A program made the position numbers and the translations under genes. From assembly GCF_016283395.1 (NCBI RefSeq), contig NZ_JAEEMU010000039.1, positions 77,446 through 141,445 on the forward strand: 64,000 nt of DNA. Direction: 5' to 3'. The notes under the pieces were generated by a model. It was not told the DNA's origin. It saw only the letters and a program-made list of their open reading frames with translations, and did not search any database. Below are positions 35,053-44,310 of the stretch, in pieces. The first letter of the stretch is position 1. Each line of letters opens with the position of its first letter. This DNA comes from Ruminococcus sp. Its GTDB lineage: Bacteria; Bacillota_A; Clostridia; Oscillospirales; Ruminococcaceae.

Positions 35053-35556
35053 ATGCCATATACCGATGAACAAAAAAAGGAGCATATCCGCGAATTACAG
35101 GGCTATCTTTACGGCATATCCCTTTTTGACAAACGCATACCGCAAATACTTCCCGACGGAGTTTACAACAGTGAGACTGCAAAGGCTGTGGAGGTATTTC
35201 AGCGTGCCTACGGGCTTCCCGTTACAGGCGAGACAGATGCCGCTACATGGAATAAAATAGTATCTGTCTACAGGGAATATCTTGACGGCGAACCCGAACC
35301 ATACAGTGCTTTCCCGTCAAGGATATACAGTGCAGCTTTAGGTGACAGCGGAGAGCTTATCTACATAATACAGGCAATGCTCTGGAAAGCCGCGGCGTGG
35401 TATGATAATATGCCGAAGGTAAGCGTGAGCGGTGAATATGACATTGCGACAGAAAAGGCAGTAAAAAGCTTTCAGAAATGCTGCGGACTTGCGGAAAGCG
35501 GCTGTGTTGACTGTATAACGTGGAATATGCTGGTGCGGTTCCTTACTGTCAGGTAA
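35053..35556 (+). CDS. Small protein with two peptidoglycan-binding domains
   Basis: 167 residues made of two PG_binding_1 units (VYNSETAKAVEVFQRAYGLPVTGE, read in part, and YDIATEKAVKSFQKCCGL). It has no signal peptide, membrane helix or catalytic domain. AAGGAGCTG precedes the ATG. The likely role is binding peptidoglycan in concert with the adjacent lytic enzymes. Confidence 0.75.
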   Translation: MPYTDEQKKEHIRELQGYLYGISLFDKRIPQILPDGVYNSETAKAVEVFQRAYGLPVTGETDAATWNKIVSVYREYLDGEPEPYSAFPSRIYSAALGDSGELIYIIQAMLWKAAAWYDNMPKVSVSGEYDIATEKAVKSFQKCCGLAESGCVDCITWNMLVRFLTVR

Positions 35557-35699
35557 AGTGCCTTTTACTCTTGATTTTGTTAGTTTTACTCCTCTTGTGT
35601 TGTGAGAAAGCTGTATAGCGTGTAACATAGAGCCTGTAAATTGAATACGTCATAAACGTGTTCAAAAAAAGAATTTCAAAATCGAAAGGAAAATTAAAA

Positions 35700-36428
35700 A
35701 TGAATAACATCGTAAAAAGAATTTCAGCATTCGCAATGGCATTAACTCTTATCGGAGCAGGTTCAGCTATCGTAAACAATGTTTCATCACAATTTGGCGG
35801 CACTGCTATCATAGCAAGCGCAGCAAGTTATGCTAAGAACTATGCCGACCATATCACACCATTGGAAAGCGATTGCTTAAAGAAGGGCAGCAGCGGAGAT
35901 AAGGTAAAGTGGCTCCAGTGTGCAATAAACAAGACAGGTATCGCAAAGCTTGACGTTGACGGAGATTTCGGTACAAATACAGAAAAGGCTGTCAAGGCAT
36001 TCCAGCAGAAGTATAAGCTTACAACTGACGGAAAGTTCGGAAAGAATTCCCTTAAAAAGATGAAGTCCGTTCTGGGCATCAGTTCAACAAAGCCTTCAGG
36101 TGTAACACAGAGCAATTATATCCTTCTTTGCAATGCTGTAGCACATGAAGCAGGAAGCAACTGGATCACAATGAATGAAAAGGCACTTGTTGTTGAGGTC
36201 ATCATGAATCGTGTGGCATCAAATAAATTCCCGAATACAATATATAAGGTACTCGCACAGAAAAATCAGTTCTCAGGTGCATCATCTTACATAAATCTTG
36301 GCAAGTTCTCAAGTCAGGTAACTGTAGGTGTTAAGGAAGCTGTAACATACTACTTCAATAACAAGAGCAGCTTTAAGCACGGATATCTTTATTTCTGGGG
36401 CGACGGCCAGCATAATCATTTTTCATAA
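35700..36428 (+). CDS. SleB-like cell wall hydrolase with PG-binding domain
   Basis: 242 residues from the ATG at 35700, preceded by GAAAGG. A signal peptide (~1-40) is followed by a PG_binding_1 unit (FGTNTEKAVKAFQQKYKLT) and a C-terminal Hydrolase_2/SleB-type domain (NAVAHEAGSNW, AVVEVIMNR-like ALVVEVIMNRV, FYFWGDG-like LYFWGDGQHN) with catalytic Glu in HEAG. SleB-type enzymes are lytic transglycosylases of the spore cortex, but in vegetative cells homologues also act on wall peptidoglycan. Confidence 0.85.
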   Translation: MNNIVKRISAFAMALTLIGAGSAIVNNVSSQFGGTAIIASAASYAKNYADHITPLESDCLKKGSSGDKVKWLQCAINKTGIAKLDVDGDFGTNTEKAVKAFQQKYKLTTDGKFGKNSLKKMKSVLGISSTKPSGVTQSNYILLCNAVAHEAGSNWITMNEKALVVEVIMNRVASNKFPNTIYKVLAQKNQFSGASSYINLGKFSSQVTVGVKEAVTYYFNNKSSFKHGYLYFWGDGQHNHFS

Positions 36429-36450
36429 TTAATAATACTGAATAAAATAT

Positions 36451-36482
36451 AAAAGATCCCCTTTATCAAGGGGATCTTTTTA
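36451..36482 (+). terminator. Terminator of the SleB-like gene
   Basis: 11-bp arms AAAAGATCCCC/GGGGATCTTTT with an 8-nt loop. Confidence 0.9.
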
Positions 36483-36495
36483 TGCCTGTTAAGAT

Positions 36496-36524
36496 TTGAC
36501 TTTACAATGTAAATGTGATATAAT
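36496..36524 (+). promoter_or_regulatory. Promoter of gltX
   Basis: TTGACT (36496-36501) and TATAAT (36519-36524), 17-bp spacer. Confidence 0.82.
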
Positions 36525-36579
36525 AATTTAAATGTTGTCTGTCATCGGACAGGCGGAAATTTTACAAAGGATTGATACT

Positions 36580-38220
36580 ATGGATTATAAAGCACTTGCA
36601 GACTATCTTTTCCCCGATGTTAAGGATACTCCCGAGGATATCGAGGCTCGTTTTCCAGAGAGACAGCTTCCCGAGGGAGCTAATGTTACACGTATAGGAC
36701 CAAGTCCTACGGGATTTGTACACCTCGGAAACCTTTACAATGCTATCATCGGTGAGCGTATCTCTCACCAGTCAAACGGCGTGTTCTTCCTTAGAATAGA
36801 GGATACCGACAACAAGCGTGAGGTCGAAGGAGCTGTTGAGACAGTCATCAACGCTATGGACTACTTCGGTGTTCACTTTGATGAGGGTGCTACAGCAGAG
36901 GGTGACAACGGAAAATACGGTCCTTATCGTCAGAGACAGCGTAAGGAGATATATCACGTATTTGCAAAGCTCCTCACCGAAAGAGGACTTGCTTATCCAT
37001 GCTTTATGACAGCAGAGGAGATAGAAGCAGTTCGCGAGCAGCAGACTGCAAATAAGGAAAATCCCGGAGTTTACGGTAAGTATGCAAAGTGCCGTGATCT
37101 TAGTCTTGATGAGATAAAGGCAAATATAGAAGCAGGCAAGGAGTGGGTGCTCCGTTTCAGAGGTCAGGAAACAGGCGAAACTATCGCTGTTGAGGACGCT
37201 ATCCGCGGAAAGCTGGAAATGCCGAGAAACAATATGGATTTCGTTCTTCTCAAGAGCGACGGTATCCCGACTTATCATTTTGCCCATGTTATTGACGATC
37301 ACTTCATGCGTTCGACTCATGTAGTACGCGGTGAGGAGTGGATATCATCACTTCCTATGCATGTTGAGCTTTTCAACACACTTGGCTGGAAGCAGCCTAA
37401 ATACTGCCACACTGCAACTCTTATGAAGATAGACGAGGAAACAGGCGGCAAACGTAAGCTCTCAAAGCGTAAAGATCCTGAGCTTGCACTTTCATACTAT
37501 CAGCAGGAGGGTATCAGCAAGGACGCTATATGGGAGTTCCTGCTTACTCTGCTCAACTCCAACTATGAGGAGTGGCGCATTGCAAATCCTGAGACCGATT
37601 ATCACGAATTTCCGTATACACTGGAGAAGATGTCCGTATCAGGCGCACTTGTTGATCTTGACAAGCTTCGTGATATTTCCAAAAATGTTATCTGCCGTAT
37701 GCCGGCACAGCAGGTCTATGACGGCTGGCTTGAATGGTGCAATGAGTACGACAAGGACTTCGCAGACCTTATCAATAAATATCCCGAGAGAACTCTTGCT
37801 GCTCTCAATGTAGGCAGAGGCGGTGCAAAGCCAAGAAGAGATATTGAAACATGGAAGCAGGCTTGCGACTTCATGAGCTTCTACTATGACGAGAAGTTCA
37901 CAGTGTCAGACCCTATGCCTGAGGAGTGTGATGAAGCTACAGTCAAGGAGTTCTTCGGCAAGTACCTTGCAACATACGACCATAGCGACGACAGTGCTGT
38001 ATGGTTCGATAAGGTAAAGGCTATCACAGAGGAAATGGGCTTTGCTGTAAAGCCAAAGGACTACAAGAAAAATCCCGACCAGTTCAAAGGAAGTATCGTT
38101 CATATCACAAATATGCTCCGTATAGCTCTCACAGGACACGCAAATGCTCCTGATATCTGGGAAGTGAGCCACGTTCTGGGCGAGGAGATAACACGCAAAA
38201 GGCTGGAAGCCTTTGCTTAA
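36580..38220 (+). CDS. gltX: Glutamate--tRNA ligase
   Basis: 546 residues from the ATG at 36580 (AAAGG upstream). Class I signatures are IGPSPTGFVHLGNLYNA (HIGH-type HLGN) and KLSKRKDPE (KMSKS-type). It charges tRNA-Glu and possibly tRNA-Gln, which in most Firmicutes is then amidated by GatCAB. The length is a little over the usual ~485 because of an extended C-terminal part. The next gene on the strand is a MetRS-like gene. Confidence 0.95.
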   Translation: MDYKALADYLFPDVKDTPEDIEARFPERQLPEGANVTRIGPSPTGFVHLGNLYNAIIGERISHQSNGVFFLRIEDTDNKREVEGAVETVINAMDYFGVHFDEGATAEGDNGKYGPYRQRQRKEIYHVFAKLLTERGLAYPCFMTAEEIEAVREQQTANKENPGVYGKYAKCRDLSLDEIKANIEAGKEWVLRFRGQETGETIAVEDAIRGKLEMPRNNMDFVLLKSDGIPTYHFAHVIDDHFMRSTHVVRGEEWISSLPMHVELFNTLGWKQPKYCHTATLMKIDEETGGKRKLSKRKDPELALSYYQQEGISKDAIWEFLLTLLNSNYEEWRIANPETDYHEFPYTLEKMSVSGALVDLDKLRDISKNVICRMPAQQVYDGWLEWCNEYDKDFADLINKYPERTLAALNVGRGGAKPRRDIETWKQACDFMSFYYDEKFTVSDPMPEECDEATVKEFFGKYLATYDHSDDSAVWFDKVKAITEEMGFAVKPKDYKKNPDQFKGSIVHITNMLRIALTGHANAPDIWEVSHVLGEEITRKRLEAFA

Positions 38221-38330
38221 TGCATAATTCATAATGCATAATGCATAATTAATGGTCGCTTGAAACTATTCAGATTCGTCCGCGATAGCGGACACCACAA
38301 TTATGAATTCTTAATTATGAATTATATCAA
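38221..38330. repeat. Short AT-rich tandem and inverted repeat between gltX and metG
   Basis: Tandem CATAAT(G/T) units (38222-38250) are mirrored by AATTATGAATT-type units at about 38300-38325, flanking a ~45-bp core. The ends are inverted relative to each other, like a small insertion or processed hairpin. Confidence 0.5.
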
Positions 38331-38343
38331 AGAGGTAATGAAA

Positions 38344-40353
38344 ATGTCAGACAATAAAGAAAAAAAGAATTTTGAGATACCCCGTCCTGTGTTCCCGAAA
38401 AGGGCGGTAGTCACAGGCGGTATGCCCTACGGCAATAAAGAGCTCCACTTCGGTCACGTTGGCGGTATGCTGGTATTTGCGGATACCTATGCACGCTTCC
38501 TGCGAGACCGCATAGGCAAGGAGAACGTTATCTTCGTCAGCGGTACGGACTGCTATGGTTCACCTATCGCAGAGGGCTGGCGTGTAAAGGTCAAGAACGG
38601 CGAGTTCGAGGGCTCTCTCGAAGATTTCGTTCAGAGAAATCATAACAAGCAGAAGGACACACTTGCTGCTTACGGTATAGCTCCGAATCTCTTCGCAGCA
38701 TCAGGTCTCGGACGTTCAAAGGAGATACACGCTTCAGTTACCGACCGCTTTATCAGCTCGCTCCACAAAAAGGGACAGCTGAACCAGATCACGACTATGC
38801 AGTTCTTTGACGAGAAAGCAGGCGTGTTCCTCAACGGCAGACAGGTCATCGGTAAATGTCCTGTAGACGGCTGTACTTCCGAAAAGGGCTACGCAGACGA
38901 GTGTGATATGGGACATCAGTATATGCCTGAGAACCTCATAAACCCTGTCAGCACACTTACAGGTGAAACACCTACAATGAAGCCTGTTACTAACTGGTAC
39001 TTCAAGCTCCGCGACTACGAGCAGCTCATGAAGGACTGGGTAGAGGAGCTTAAAAAGCGCAAGGATATCCGTCCTGTTGTATGGAAAACTATTGACGAGT
39101 TCTTAAAGAACCCTGTTATTTACATAAAGCGTGAATTCGAGGAAAAGTATATGAGCATCAAGGATAAGATGCCTGAGCACAACTACCTCGAAGAGCCTAA
39201 GAAGCCTTCATTCACTATCGAGTTCACAAAGCTTTCCGATTGTGATGAAGCCTGCCGCATACTCACTGAGAACGGTATACGCTACAGAACAGGTAAGACA
39301 CTGGTTCCTTTCCGTCTTACAGGTAATATCGAGTGGGGCGTTCCTGCACCTGTTATGGACGGTGTTGAGGGACTTACTGTATGGGTATGGCCTGAGTCTC
39401 TCTGGGCTCCTATCTCATTTACCGAGACTTATCTGGAGTCTATCGGTCACGACAAGGAAGAATGGCGCGATTACTGGTGCAGCAAGGATTCTACCGTGTA
39501 CCAGTTCATCGGTCAGGATAATATTTACTTCTATGGTATCGCAGAGCCTGCAATGTGGATGGCACAGCAGGAGAGTGAGAACAAGACAGCTTCGCCTGCT
39601 GACGGAGAGTTACAGCTTCCTGTTATCGTGGCTAATCATCATATCCTCTTCCTTGACAAGAAGGCTTCGAGCTCGGGTGCAGTAAAGCCGCCTATGGCTG
39701 ACGACCTGCTCAACCACTATACTCCTGAGCAGCTTCGTATGCACTGGCTGGGACTTGGTCTTGGACAGCGTTCCGTAAGCTTCATGCCAAAGCCATACAA
39801 TCCCGATGCAAAGCCCGAGGACGCAGATCCTGTAGTAAAGGACGGACTGCTCCTTTCAAACGTATACAACCGTATGATACGTACTGCTTTCTATACAGCT
39901 CAGAAGGAGCTTGACGGCGTTATGCCGAATAATGCTCCCGAGGAGAAATTCCTTGCAGATGCAAAGAAGGCTGTACTTGATTACGAGAGACATATGTCTA
40001 AATTCGCATTCCACCAGTGTACATACGTACTCGACAGCTATATCAGAAACGGCAGCAAGTACATGGCAAAGGCACTTAACGGCGAGTATCCTGACAAGGA
40101 AGCTCTCAAGCAGGCACTTGCGAACCTGTTCTACATGATACGTATTGCAGGTGTGCTTCTTCACCCAATGGCTCCGTTCGGAACTGAGAAACTCCGCGAG
40201 TATCTGGAAGTTGACGAGCGTATCTGGTCATGGGATACTATATTCGAACCACTGACATACTTCACAGGCAATGACCATAAGCTGAAATTCCTGCCTCCGA
40301 GAACGGACTTCTTCACACGTCATGAAAGCCAGTTTGCAGCATCAGAAGAATAA
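38344..40353 (+). CDS. metG: Methionyl-tRNA synthetase-like protein with broken KMSKS motif
   Basis: 669 residues from the ATG at 38344 (GAGGTA 8 bp upstream; an alternative ATG at 38338 is too close to it). E. coli-type MetRS features are present: HFGH at 35-38, DCYGSP, zinc knuckle CPVDGC...CDMGH, and WGVPAP. However the KMSKS loop is replaced by KASSS (440-444), losing the catalytic second Lys, and an extra segment sits between the zinc region and WGVP. It is full length, so not a pseudogene. It may be a slow or specialised MetRS. Confidence 0.82.
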   Translation: MSDNKEKKNFEIPRPVFPKRAVVTGGMPYGNKELHFGHVGGMLVFADTYARFLRDRIGKENVIFVSGTDCYGSPIAEGWRVKVKNGEFEGSLEDFVQRNHNKQKDTLAAYGIAPNLFAASGLGRSKEIHASVTDRFISSLHKKGQLNQITTMQFFDEKAGVFLNGRQVIGKCPVDGCTSEKGYADECDMGHQYMPENLINPVSTLTGETPTMKPVTNWYFKLRDYEQLMKDWVEELKKRKDIRPVVWKTIDEFLKNPVIYIKREFEEKYMSIKDKMPEHNYLEEPKKPSFTIEFTKLSDCDEACRILTENGIRYRTGKTLVPFRLTGNIEWGVPAPVMDGVEGLTVWVWPESLWAPISFTETYLESIGHDKEEWRDYWCSKDSTVYQFIGQDNIYFYGIAEPAMWMAQQESENKTASPADGELQLPVIVANHHILFLDKKASSSGAVKPPMADDLLNHYTPEQLRMHWLGLGLGQRSVSFMPKPYNPDAKPEDADPVVKDGLLLSNVYNRMIRTAFYTAQKELDGVMPNNAPEEKFLADAKKAVLDYERHMSKFAFHQCTYVLDSYIRNGSKYMAKALNGEYPDKEALKQALANLFYMIRIAGVLLHPMAPFGTEKLREYLEVDERIWSWDTIFEPLTYFTGNDHKLKFLPPRTDFFTRHESQFAASEE

Positions 40354-40420
40354 AAATGAATGAGACGGCGATTTAGCTGCACCATTTACTGATACAGTCT
40401 GAATACAGGAGAATGATGCT

Positions 40421-40675
40421 ATGAAAATGAAAACAAAGATAGTTATTTTGTCAGTTTTATTCATTATTCTTCTTGTTTTGCTTGTTCCTGTACCTTCGGA
40501 AGTTTATAAGGATGGGGGAACACGAACATATACGGCTCTTACTTATAAGATCGTAAAGTGGCGAGTTCTTGTTGATGCTAATTATAAATATGAAAATACA
40601 TCTGTTTTCTGGTTCCCTGACAATTTCAAGACATACGCAGAATTATGGGAGATTGAAATGCAGAATAAAGCGTAA
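40421..40675 (+). CDS. Small membrane-anchored protein
   Basis: 84 residues with one N-terminal helix (about 5-25), then a short extracytoplasmic part with VYKDGGTRTYTALTYKIVKW. This sequence pattern is common in small proteins of gut Clostridia, but the function is unknown. CAGGAG precedes the ATG. Confidence 0.7.
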   Translation: MKMKTKIVILSVLFIILLVLLVPVPSEVYKDGGTRTYTALTYKIVKWRVLVDANYKYENTSVFWFPDNFKTYAELWEIEMQNKA

Positions 40676-40682
40676 GACAGTA

Positions 40683-40710
40683 GGGGCGGATATTATCCGC
40701 CCCGTTTTTT
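40683..40710 (+). terminator. Terminator hairpin GGGGCGGAT family
   Basis: 9-bp arms GGGGCGGAT/ATCCGCCCC and a T-run GTTTTTT, after the small membrane protein gene. Confidence 0.85.
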
Positions 40711-40822
40711 AATATATTATTGGGAGTATATAAAATATTTGTTATAAGTCATTAAGTATAACTTCAAAAGTATATTGCAGTTAGTAAAATGGAAAATAAA
40801 TATTACTGTGTGCAAAAAGTTC

Positions 40823-40851
40823 TTGCCTTTTGCACAGAAGTATAGTATAAT
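40823..40851 (+). promoter_or_regulatory. Promoter of the cysteine synthase-like gene
   Basis: TTGCCT (40823-40828) and TATAAT (40846-40851), 17-bp spacer, ~40 bp before the start codon. Confidence 0.75.
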
Positions 40852-40890
40852 TATAATGTTATTGTAATTATGACATAAGGAGCGTATGAG

Positions 40891-41820
40891 ATGGTTTATA
40901 ATAATGTTCTGGAAGCTATGGGACATACTCCTATGATAAAGCTGAACCGAATGAACAAGAAGGGAAACGCAGACGTTCTCGTTAAGTTTGAGGGACTGAA
41001 CGTAGGCGGCTCTATAAAAACACGTACAGCGTACAATATGATACGCCATGCCGAAAGAGAAGGCAAGATAAATGAGAATACCATAATAGTTGAGCCGACA
41101 AGCGGTAATCAGGGCATTGGTCTTGCTCTGGTGGGAGCTGTAAAGGGCTATAAGACCGTGATAATAATGCCTGATTCCGTAAGTGAGGAGCGCAGAAAGC
41201 TCGTTAAACACTACGGTGCAGAGGTGATCCTTATCCACGATGACGGCGATATCGGCAAGTGCATACAGGGATGCCTTGATACTGCCCTGAAAATGGCTGC
41301 GGAAGATGAGAATGTATTTGTTCCTCAGCAGTTCACAAACGTTAATAATATCGGAGCACATAAGTTCCACACAGCACTTGAGATACTTGAGCAGACAGCA
41401 GTGAAGATAGACGGCTTCTGCTCGGGAATTGGCACAGGCGGTACTATCACAGGTATCGGTGAAGCACTGAAAGCTCAGTATCCCGACATGGTAATATGGG
41501 CAGTCGAGCCTGAAAATGCAGCTATCCTTGCAGGCGGAAATATCGGCACACATCTGCAAATGGGCATTGGCGACGGAATAATCCCTGATATCCTTAATCA
41601 GAGCATTTATGATGATATATATATCGTTACCGATGAGGAAGCTATACAGACCGCAAAGGACCTCGCTTCAAAAGAGGGAATATTGTGCGGTATATCAAGC
41701 GGTACTAACGTTGCGGCAGCTCTGAAGCTTGCCGAGAAGCTGGGGGAGGGAAAGACTGTTGTAACTATACTTCCTGATACAGCTGAAAGATATTTCTCGA
41801 CTCCGCTTTTTGAGGACTGA
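40891..41820 (+). CDS. cysK: Cysteine synthase-family PLP enzyme
   Basis: 309 residues. The PLP lysine lies in GGSIKTR, the phosphate-binding loop is GTGGTITG, and TSGNQG and SSGTN bind the substrate carboxylate. The Q in SGNQG (T in enteric CysK) occurs in many clostridial relatives. The likely reaction is O-acetylserine plus sulfide to cysteine. GGAGCG precedes the ATG. The next gene starts 42 bp downstream. Confidence 0.9.
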   Translation: MVYNNVLEAMGHTPMIKLNRMNKKGNADVLVKFEGLNVGGSIKTRTAYNMIRHAEREGKINENTIIVEPTSGNQGIGLALVGAVKGYKTVIIMPDSVSEERRKLVKHYGAEVILIHDDGDIGKCIQGCLDTALKMAAEDENVFVPQQFTNVNNIGAHKFHTALEILEQTAVKIDGFCSGIGTGGTITGIGEALKAQYPDMVIWAVEPENAAILAGGNIGTHLQMGIGDGIIPDILNQSIYDDIYIVTDEEAIQTAKDLASKEGILCGISSGTNVAAALKLAEKLGEGKTVVTILPDTAERYFSTPLFED

Positions 41821-41862
41821 TATAAACGCCGTAAGGCGATAATATAAGGAGGTATATTTAAA

Positions 41863-42258
41863 ATGAGCAAGATCTACGATTTTTTAACAGAAGCAGGAAT
41901 GTTCTTCATCGCAACAAATGACGGAGCACAGCCTAAGCTTAGACCGTTCGGTTCACACATTGAAATGGACGGCAAGGTAATGTTTGCAGTCGGTGACTTC
42001 AAGGCTGTTTACAGACAGATGCTCGCAAACCCTCTCTGCGAGATAGTTGCCTGCAAGCCTGACGGAGTATGGCTCCGCTACACAGGAAAGATCGTTTTTG
42101 ACGATGACCCGAAGTACACTGAGGCAATGTATGCAACAAGTCCGCTTCTCAAGCAGATCTACAACGAGCAGACAGGCTTCAAGATGAAGATATTCCACCT
42201 TGAAGATGCAACAGCATTTATCATGCCTCCTGTTGGAGAGCCTGAGCGTATACTCTGA
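41863..42258 (+). CDS. Pyridoxamine 5'-phosphate oxidase-fold protein
   Basis: 131 residues with the split-barrel flavin-binding fold (FFIATNDGAQPKLRPFGSHI, FAVGDFKAVYRQM). Proteins of this size are usually flavin- or F420-binding reductases of unknown substrate rather than true PdxH. AGGAGG precedes the ATG. It may be co-transcribed with the upstream cysK-like gene. Confidence 0.85.
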   Translation: MSKIYDFLTEAGMFFIATNDGAQPKLRPFGSHIEMDGKVMFAVGDFKAVYRQMLANPLCEIVACKPDGVWLRYTGKIVFDDDPKYTEAMYATSPLLKQIYNEQTGFKMKIFHLEDATAFIMPPVGEPERIL

Positions 42259-42274
42259 TAATTAAAAAAAATGA

Positions 42275-42305
42275 CCCGAAAGAAGCCGTTATGACTCCTT
42301 TCGGG
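42275..42305. terminator. Bidirectional terminator between convergent genes
   Basis: Arms CCCGAAAG/CTTTCGGG with A-run before and T-run after, between the PNPOx-fold gene and the MATE gene. Confidence 0.8.
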
Positions 42306-42310
42306 ACTTT

Positions 42311-43657
42311 TTATACCTTGTTATATGCAAGCCACAGCTGTTCTGTGCGCTTTTTTCTTTTTCGCAGGTGGAACAGACCCACTGCCATGACCATTGTTAG
42401 CAGCTCCGATATTGGCACAGCCAGCCATACAAGCCCTATGCTTTGCAGGAAATAGGCTATAAATGCCGCAGGGATAACGAGGAAAGTTCCTCTCAGCAGC
42501 GATATGAACTGAGCACTGTGGGGCATCTCATCTGACATGAAGAACACCGACATTATGGTATTGATCCCCATGAACGGCATGAACAGGAAGTATATCCTGA
42601 GTCCGTTTTCTGCGATTTCCTGCATTTTGCTGTCGCCGCCGCTGTTGAACAGACTCACGATATTCGATGTCTGGGTATATATCAGCACGTATGACAAAGC
42701 AGCTAATGCAATTGCTGTCCTTATGGATAACCGCAGAGTATATTTTATCGCGGTATTGTCCTTTCTGCCGTGATATCGGCACAGAAGCGGCTGTATACCG
42801 CTGGAAAGTCCAACAAATATAGCTGTAAAGACGATACCGATATTGGCTATGACACCGTATGCGGCAATACCTGTATTGCCCATAAGTCGGTATATCACGA
42901 AATTGAATATCATAAGCACCAAGCCGCCTGATATCTCCGTGAAAAACGAATGAAGCCCCAGTGAGGCTATCTCCTTGATAATGCTCCACGAAGGACGCAT
43001 CATTCTAAGACTGAAAGCATTCCAGCCCGTTATTATGTGGATACTCATTATGCTCATGCTTACGAAAGGCGATATGCACGTTGCAAGTGCAGCACCTCTC
43101 ATGCCCATACCGAGCTTGAAGATGAACACATAATCGAGTATTATATTGGCAAGGCTACCACTCAGCATTCCCAGCATAGCAAGCCGCGGTGCGCAGTCAT
43201 TGCGCATAAAGCAAGCCATGATATTGTTCATAAGGAAAGCAGGAGAGAATAGTAATATGGTCTTTAAGTAATCGTGTGAAAGTCTGAAAATAACTGTGTC
43301 TGCTCCGAGTAAATGTGTAAATTGTTCTGAGAAGAAAATGCCTGTTATCTCAAAAACTGCGCTTACAGCCAGCATGGATATGAATGTATTGGTAAATATC
43401 CTGTCTGTTTCGATGCGTTCAGTTCTGCAATAAAGCATAGAGAATTTGCTTCCGCCGCCCATACCGAGCATAAGTCCGAAACCGTTAAGAAAGTTAAATA
43501 CCGGCAGAGCAAGATTTAATGCGGCAAGTCCTTCTGCCCCCATCCCCTTGGAAATAAAAAACGTATCAATAAGAATATATATTGATACACCGATAGAGCT
43601 GATAACATTCGCCAATATGTACCTGATAAGATCATTACGTATTGGTTTAATGTTCAT
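42311..43657 (-). CDS. MATE-family multidrug/Na+ antiporter
   Basis: 448 residues and about 12 membrane helices, the normal size. The MATE pattern is seen in the repeats DTFFISKGMGAEGLAALNLALPVF and the second half GIAAYGVIANIG, read in part. Such proteins export cationic drugs or metabolites using Na+ or H+ gradients. Substrate unknown. It is a single gene. Confidence 0.92.
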   Translation of the reverse strand: MNIKPIRNDLIRYILANVISSIGVSIYILIDTFFISKGMGAEGLAALNLALPVFNFLNGFGLMLGMGGGSKFSMLYCRTERIETDRIFTNTFISMLAVSAVFEITGIFFSEQFTHLLGADTVIFRLSHDYLKTILLFSPAFLMNNIMACFMRNDCAPRLAMLGMLSGSLANIILDYVFIFKLGMGMRGAALATCISPFVSMSIMSIHIITGWNAFSLRMMRPSWSIIKEIASLGLHSFFTEISGGLVLMIFNFVIYRLMGNTGIAAYGVIANIGIVFTAIFVGLSSGIQPLLCRYHGRKDNTAIKYTLRLSIRTAIALAALSYVLIYTQTSNIVSLFNSGGDSKMQEIAENGLRIYFLFMPFMGINTIMSVFFMSDEMPHSAQFISLLRGTFLVIPAAFIAYFLQSIGLVWLAVPISELLTMVMAVGLFHLRKRKKRTEQLWLAYNKV

Positions 43658-43862
43658 TATTTAAATGTTTACCCCCCATTTAAACCTTTTGTCATGTGAA
43701 TAATATAATTCACGCTTATTTTATTATATCACAAAATAGCTGAAAATAATAGCCTTTTGCATTAATTTTGGATAAATGATGAAATCACAATAGAGATATA
43801 TGCTTTTTATATTGTAAAATCACCAAATCATAGCACGTAATATAAGTTTGTGTACAACGAAA

Positions 43863-43891
43863 AAAGAGCGTCCCATAATGGAACGCTCTTT
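43863..43891 (-). terminator. Terminator of rpmB
   Basis: Arms AAAGAGCGT/ACGCTCTTT with extra inner pairing, directly after the L28 stop. Confidence 0.82.
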
Positions 43892-43907
43892 ATTTACTTC
43901 TTCATGA

Positions 43908-44093
43908 TCAAGCTCTCTCGACCTTACCAGAACGTAAGCATCTTGAGCAAGCGTAGATATGACAAGGAGTACCCTTGACGATAGCCTTAACACGCTTTAC
44001 GTTAGGCTTCCATGTTCTGTTTGAACGTCTGTGTGAGTGGGAAACCTTGATACCAAAGGTTACGCCCTTTCCGCAGATATCACATTTTGCCAT
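43908..44093 (-). CDS. rpmB: 50S ribosomal protein L28
   Basis: 61 residues, starting MAKCDICGKGVTFG, with a second Cys pair CSRC, so this is the zinc-binding form. Basic middle HSHRRSNRTWKPN is typical. AAGGAGGTG precedes the ATG. It is a single gene with its own terminator. Confidence 0.96.
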   Translation of the reverse strand: MAKCDICGKGVTFGIKVSHSHRRSNRTWKPNVKRVKAIVKGTPCHIYACSRCLRSGKVERA

Positions 44094-44225
44094 TAGGTTG
44101 CACCTCCTTAACTAACCTGTAAAAATACAACATGATTATTTTATCACATTCTGAGAAAAAAAGCAAGTGTTTTTTAAAAAAAAACAAAAAAATTTTTTTA
44201 GCACCTGTAAAATCTCTTTTTTTAC

Positions 44226-44254
44226 TTGAAATATATGCCGCTATGTTGTATAAT
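44226..44254 (+). promoter_or_regulatory. Promoter of the site-2 protease gene
   Basis: TTGAAA (44226-44231) and TATAAT (44249-44254), 17-bp spacer, followed by a GC-poor leader and start codon at 44311. Confidence 0.78.
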
Positions 44255-44310
44255 ATATATTGTATAACTATTGGCTGAGTATTTTTGCTCGGCAAAAGAA
44301 AGGATAAATA

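Noticed and set aside
36772..37320. 182-residue minus-strand frame inside gltX
   Set aside because: Fully antisense to a clear aminoacyl-tRNA synthetase; no RBS or family resemblance.
40717..41559. 280-residue minus-strand frame over cysK
   Set aside because: Antisense to a strongly conserved PLP enzyme, rich in Cys, His and Tyr as expected for a shadow frame.
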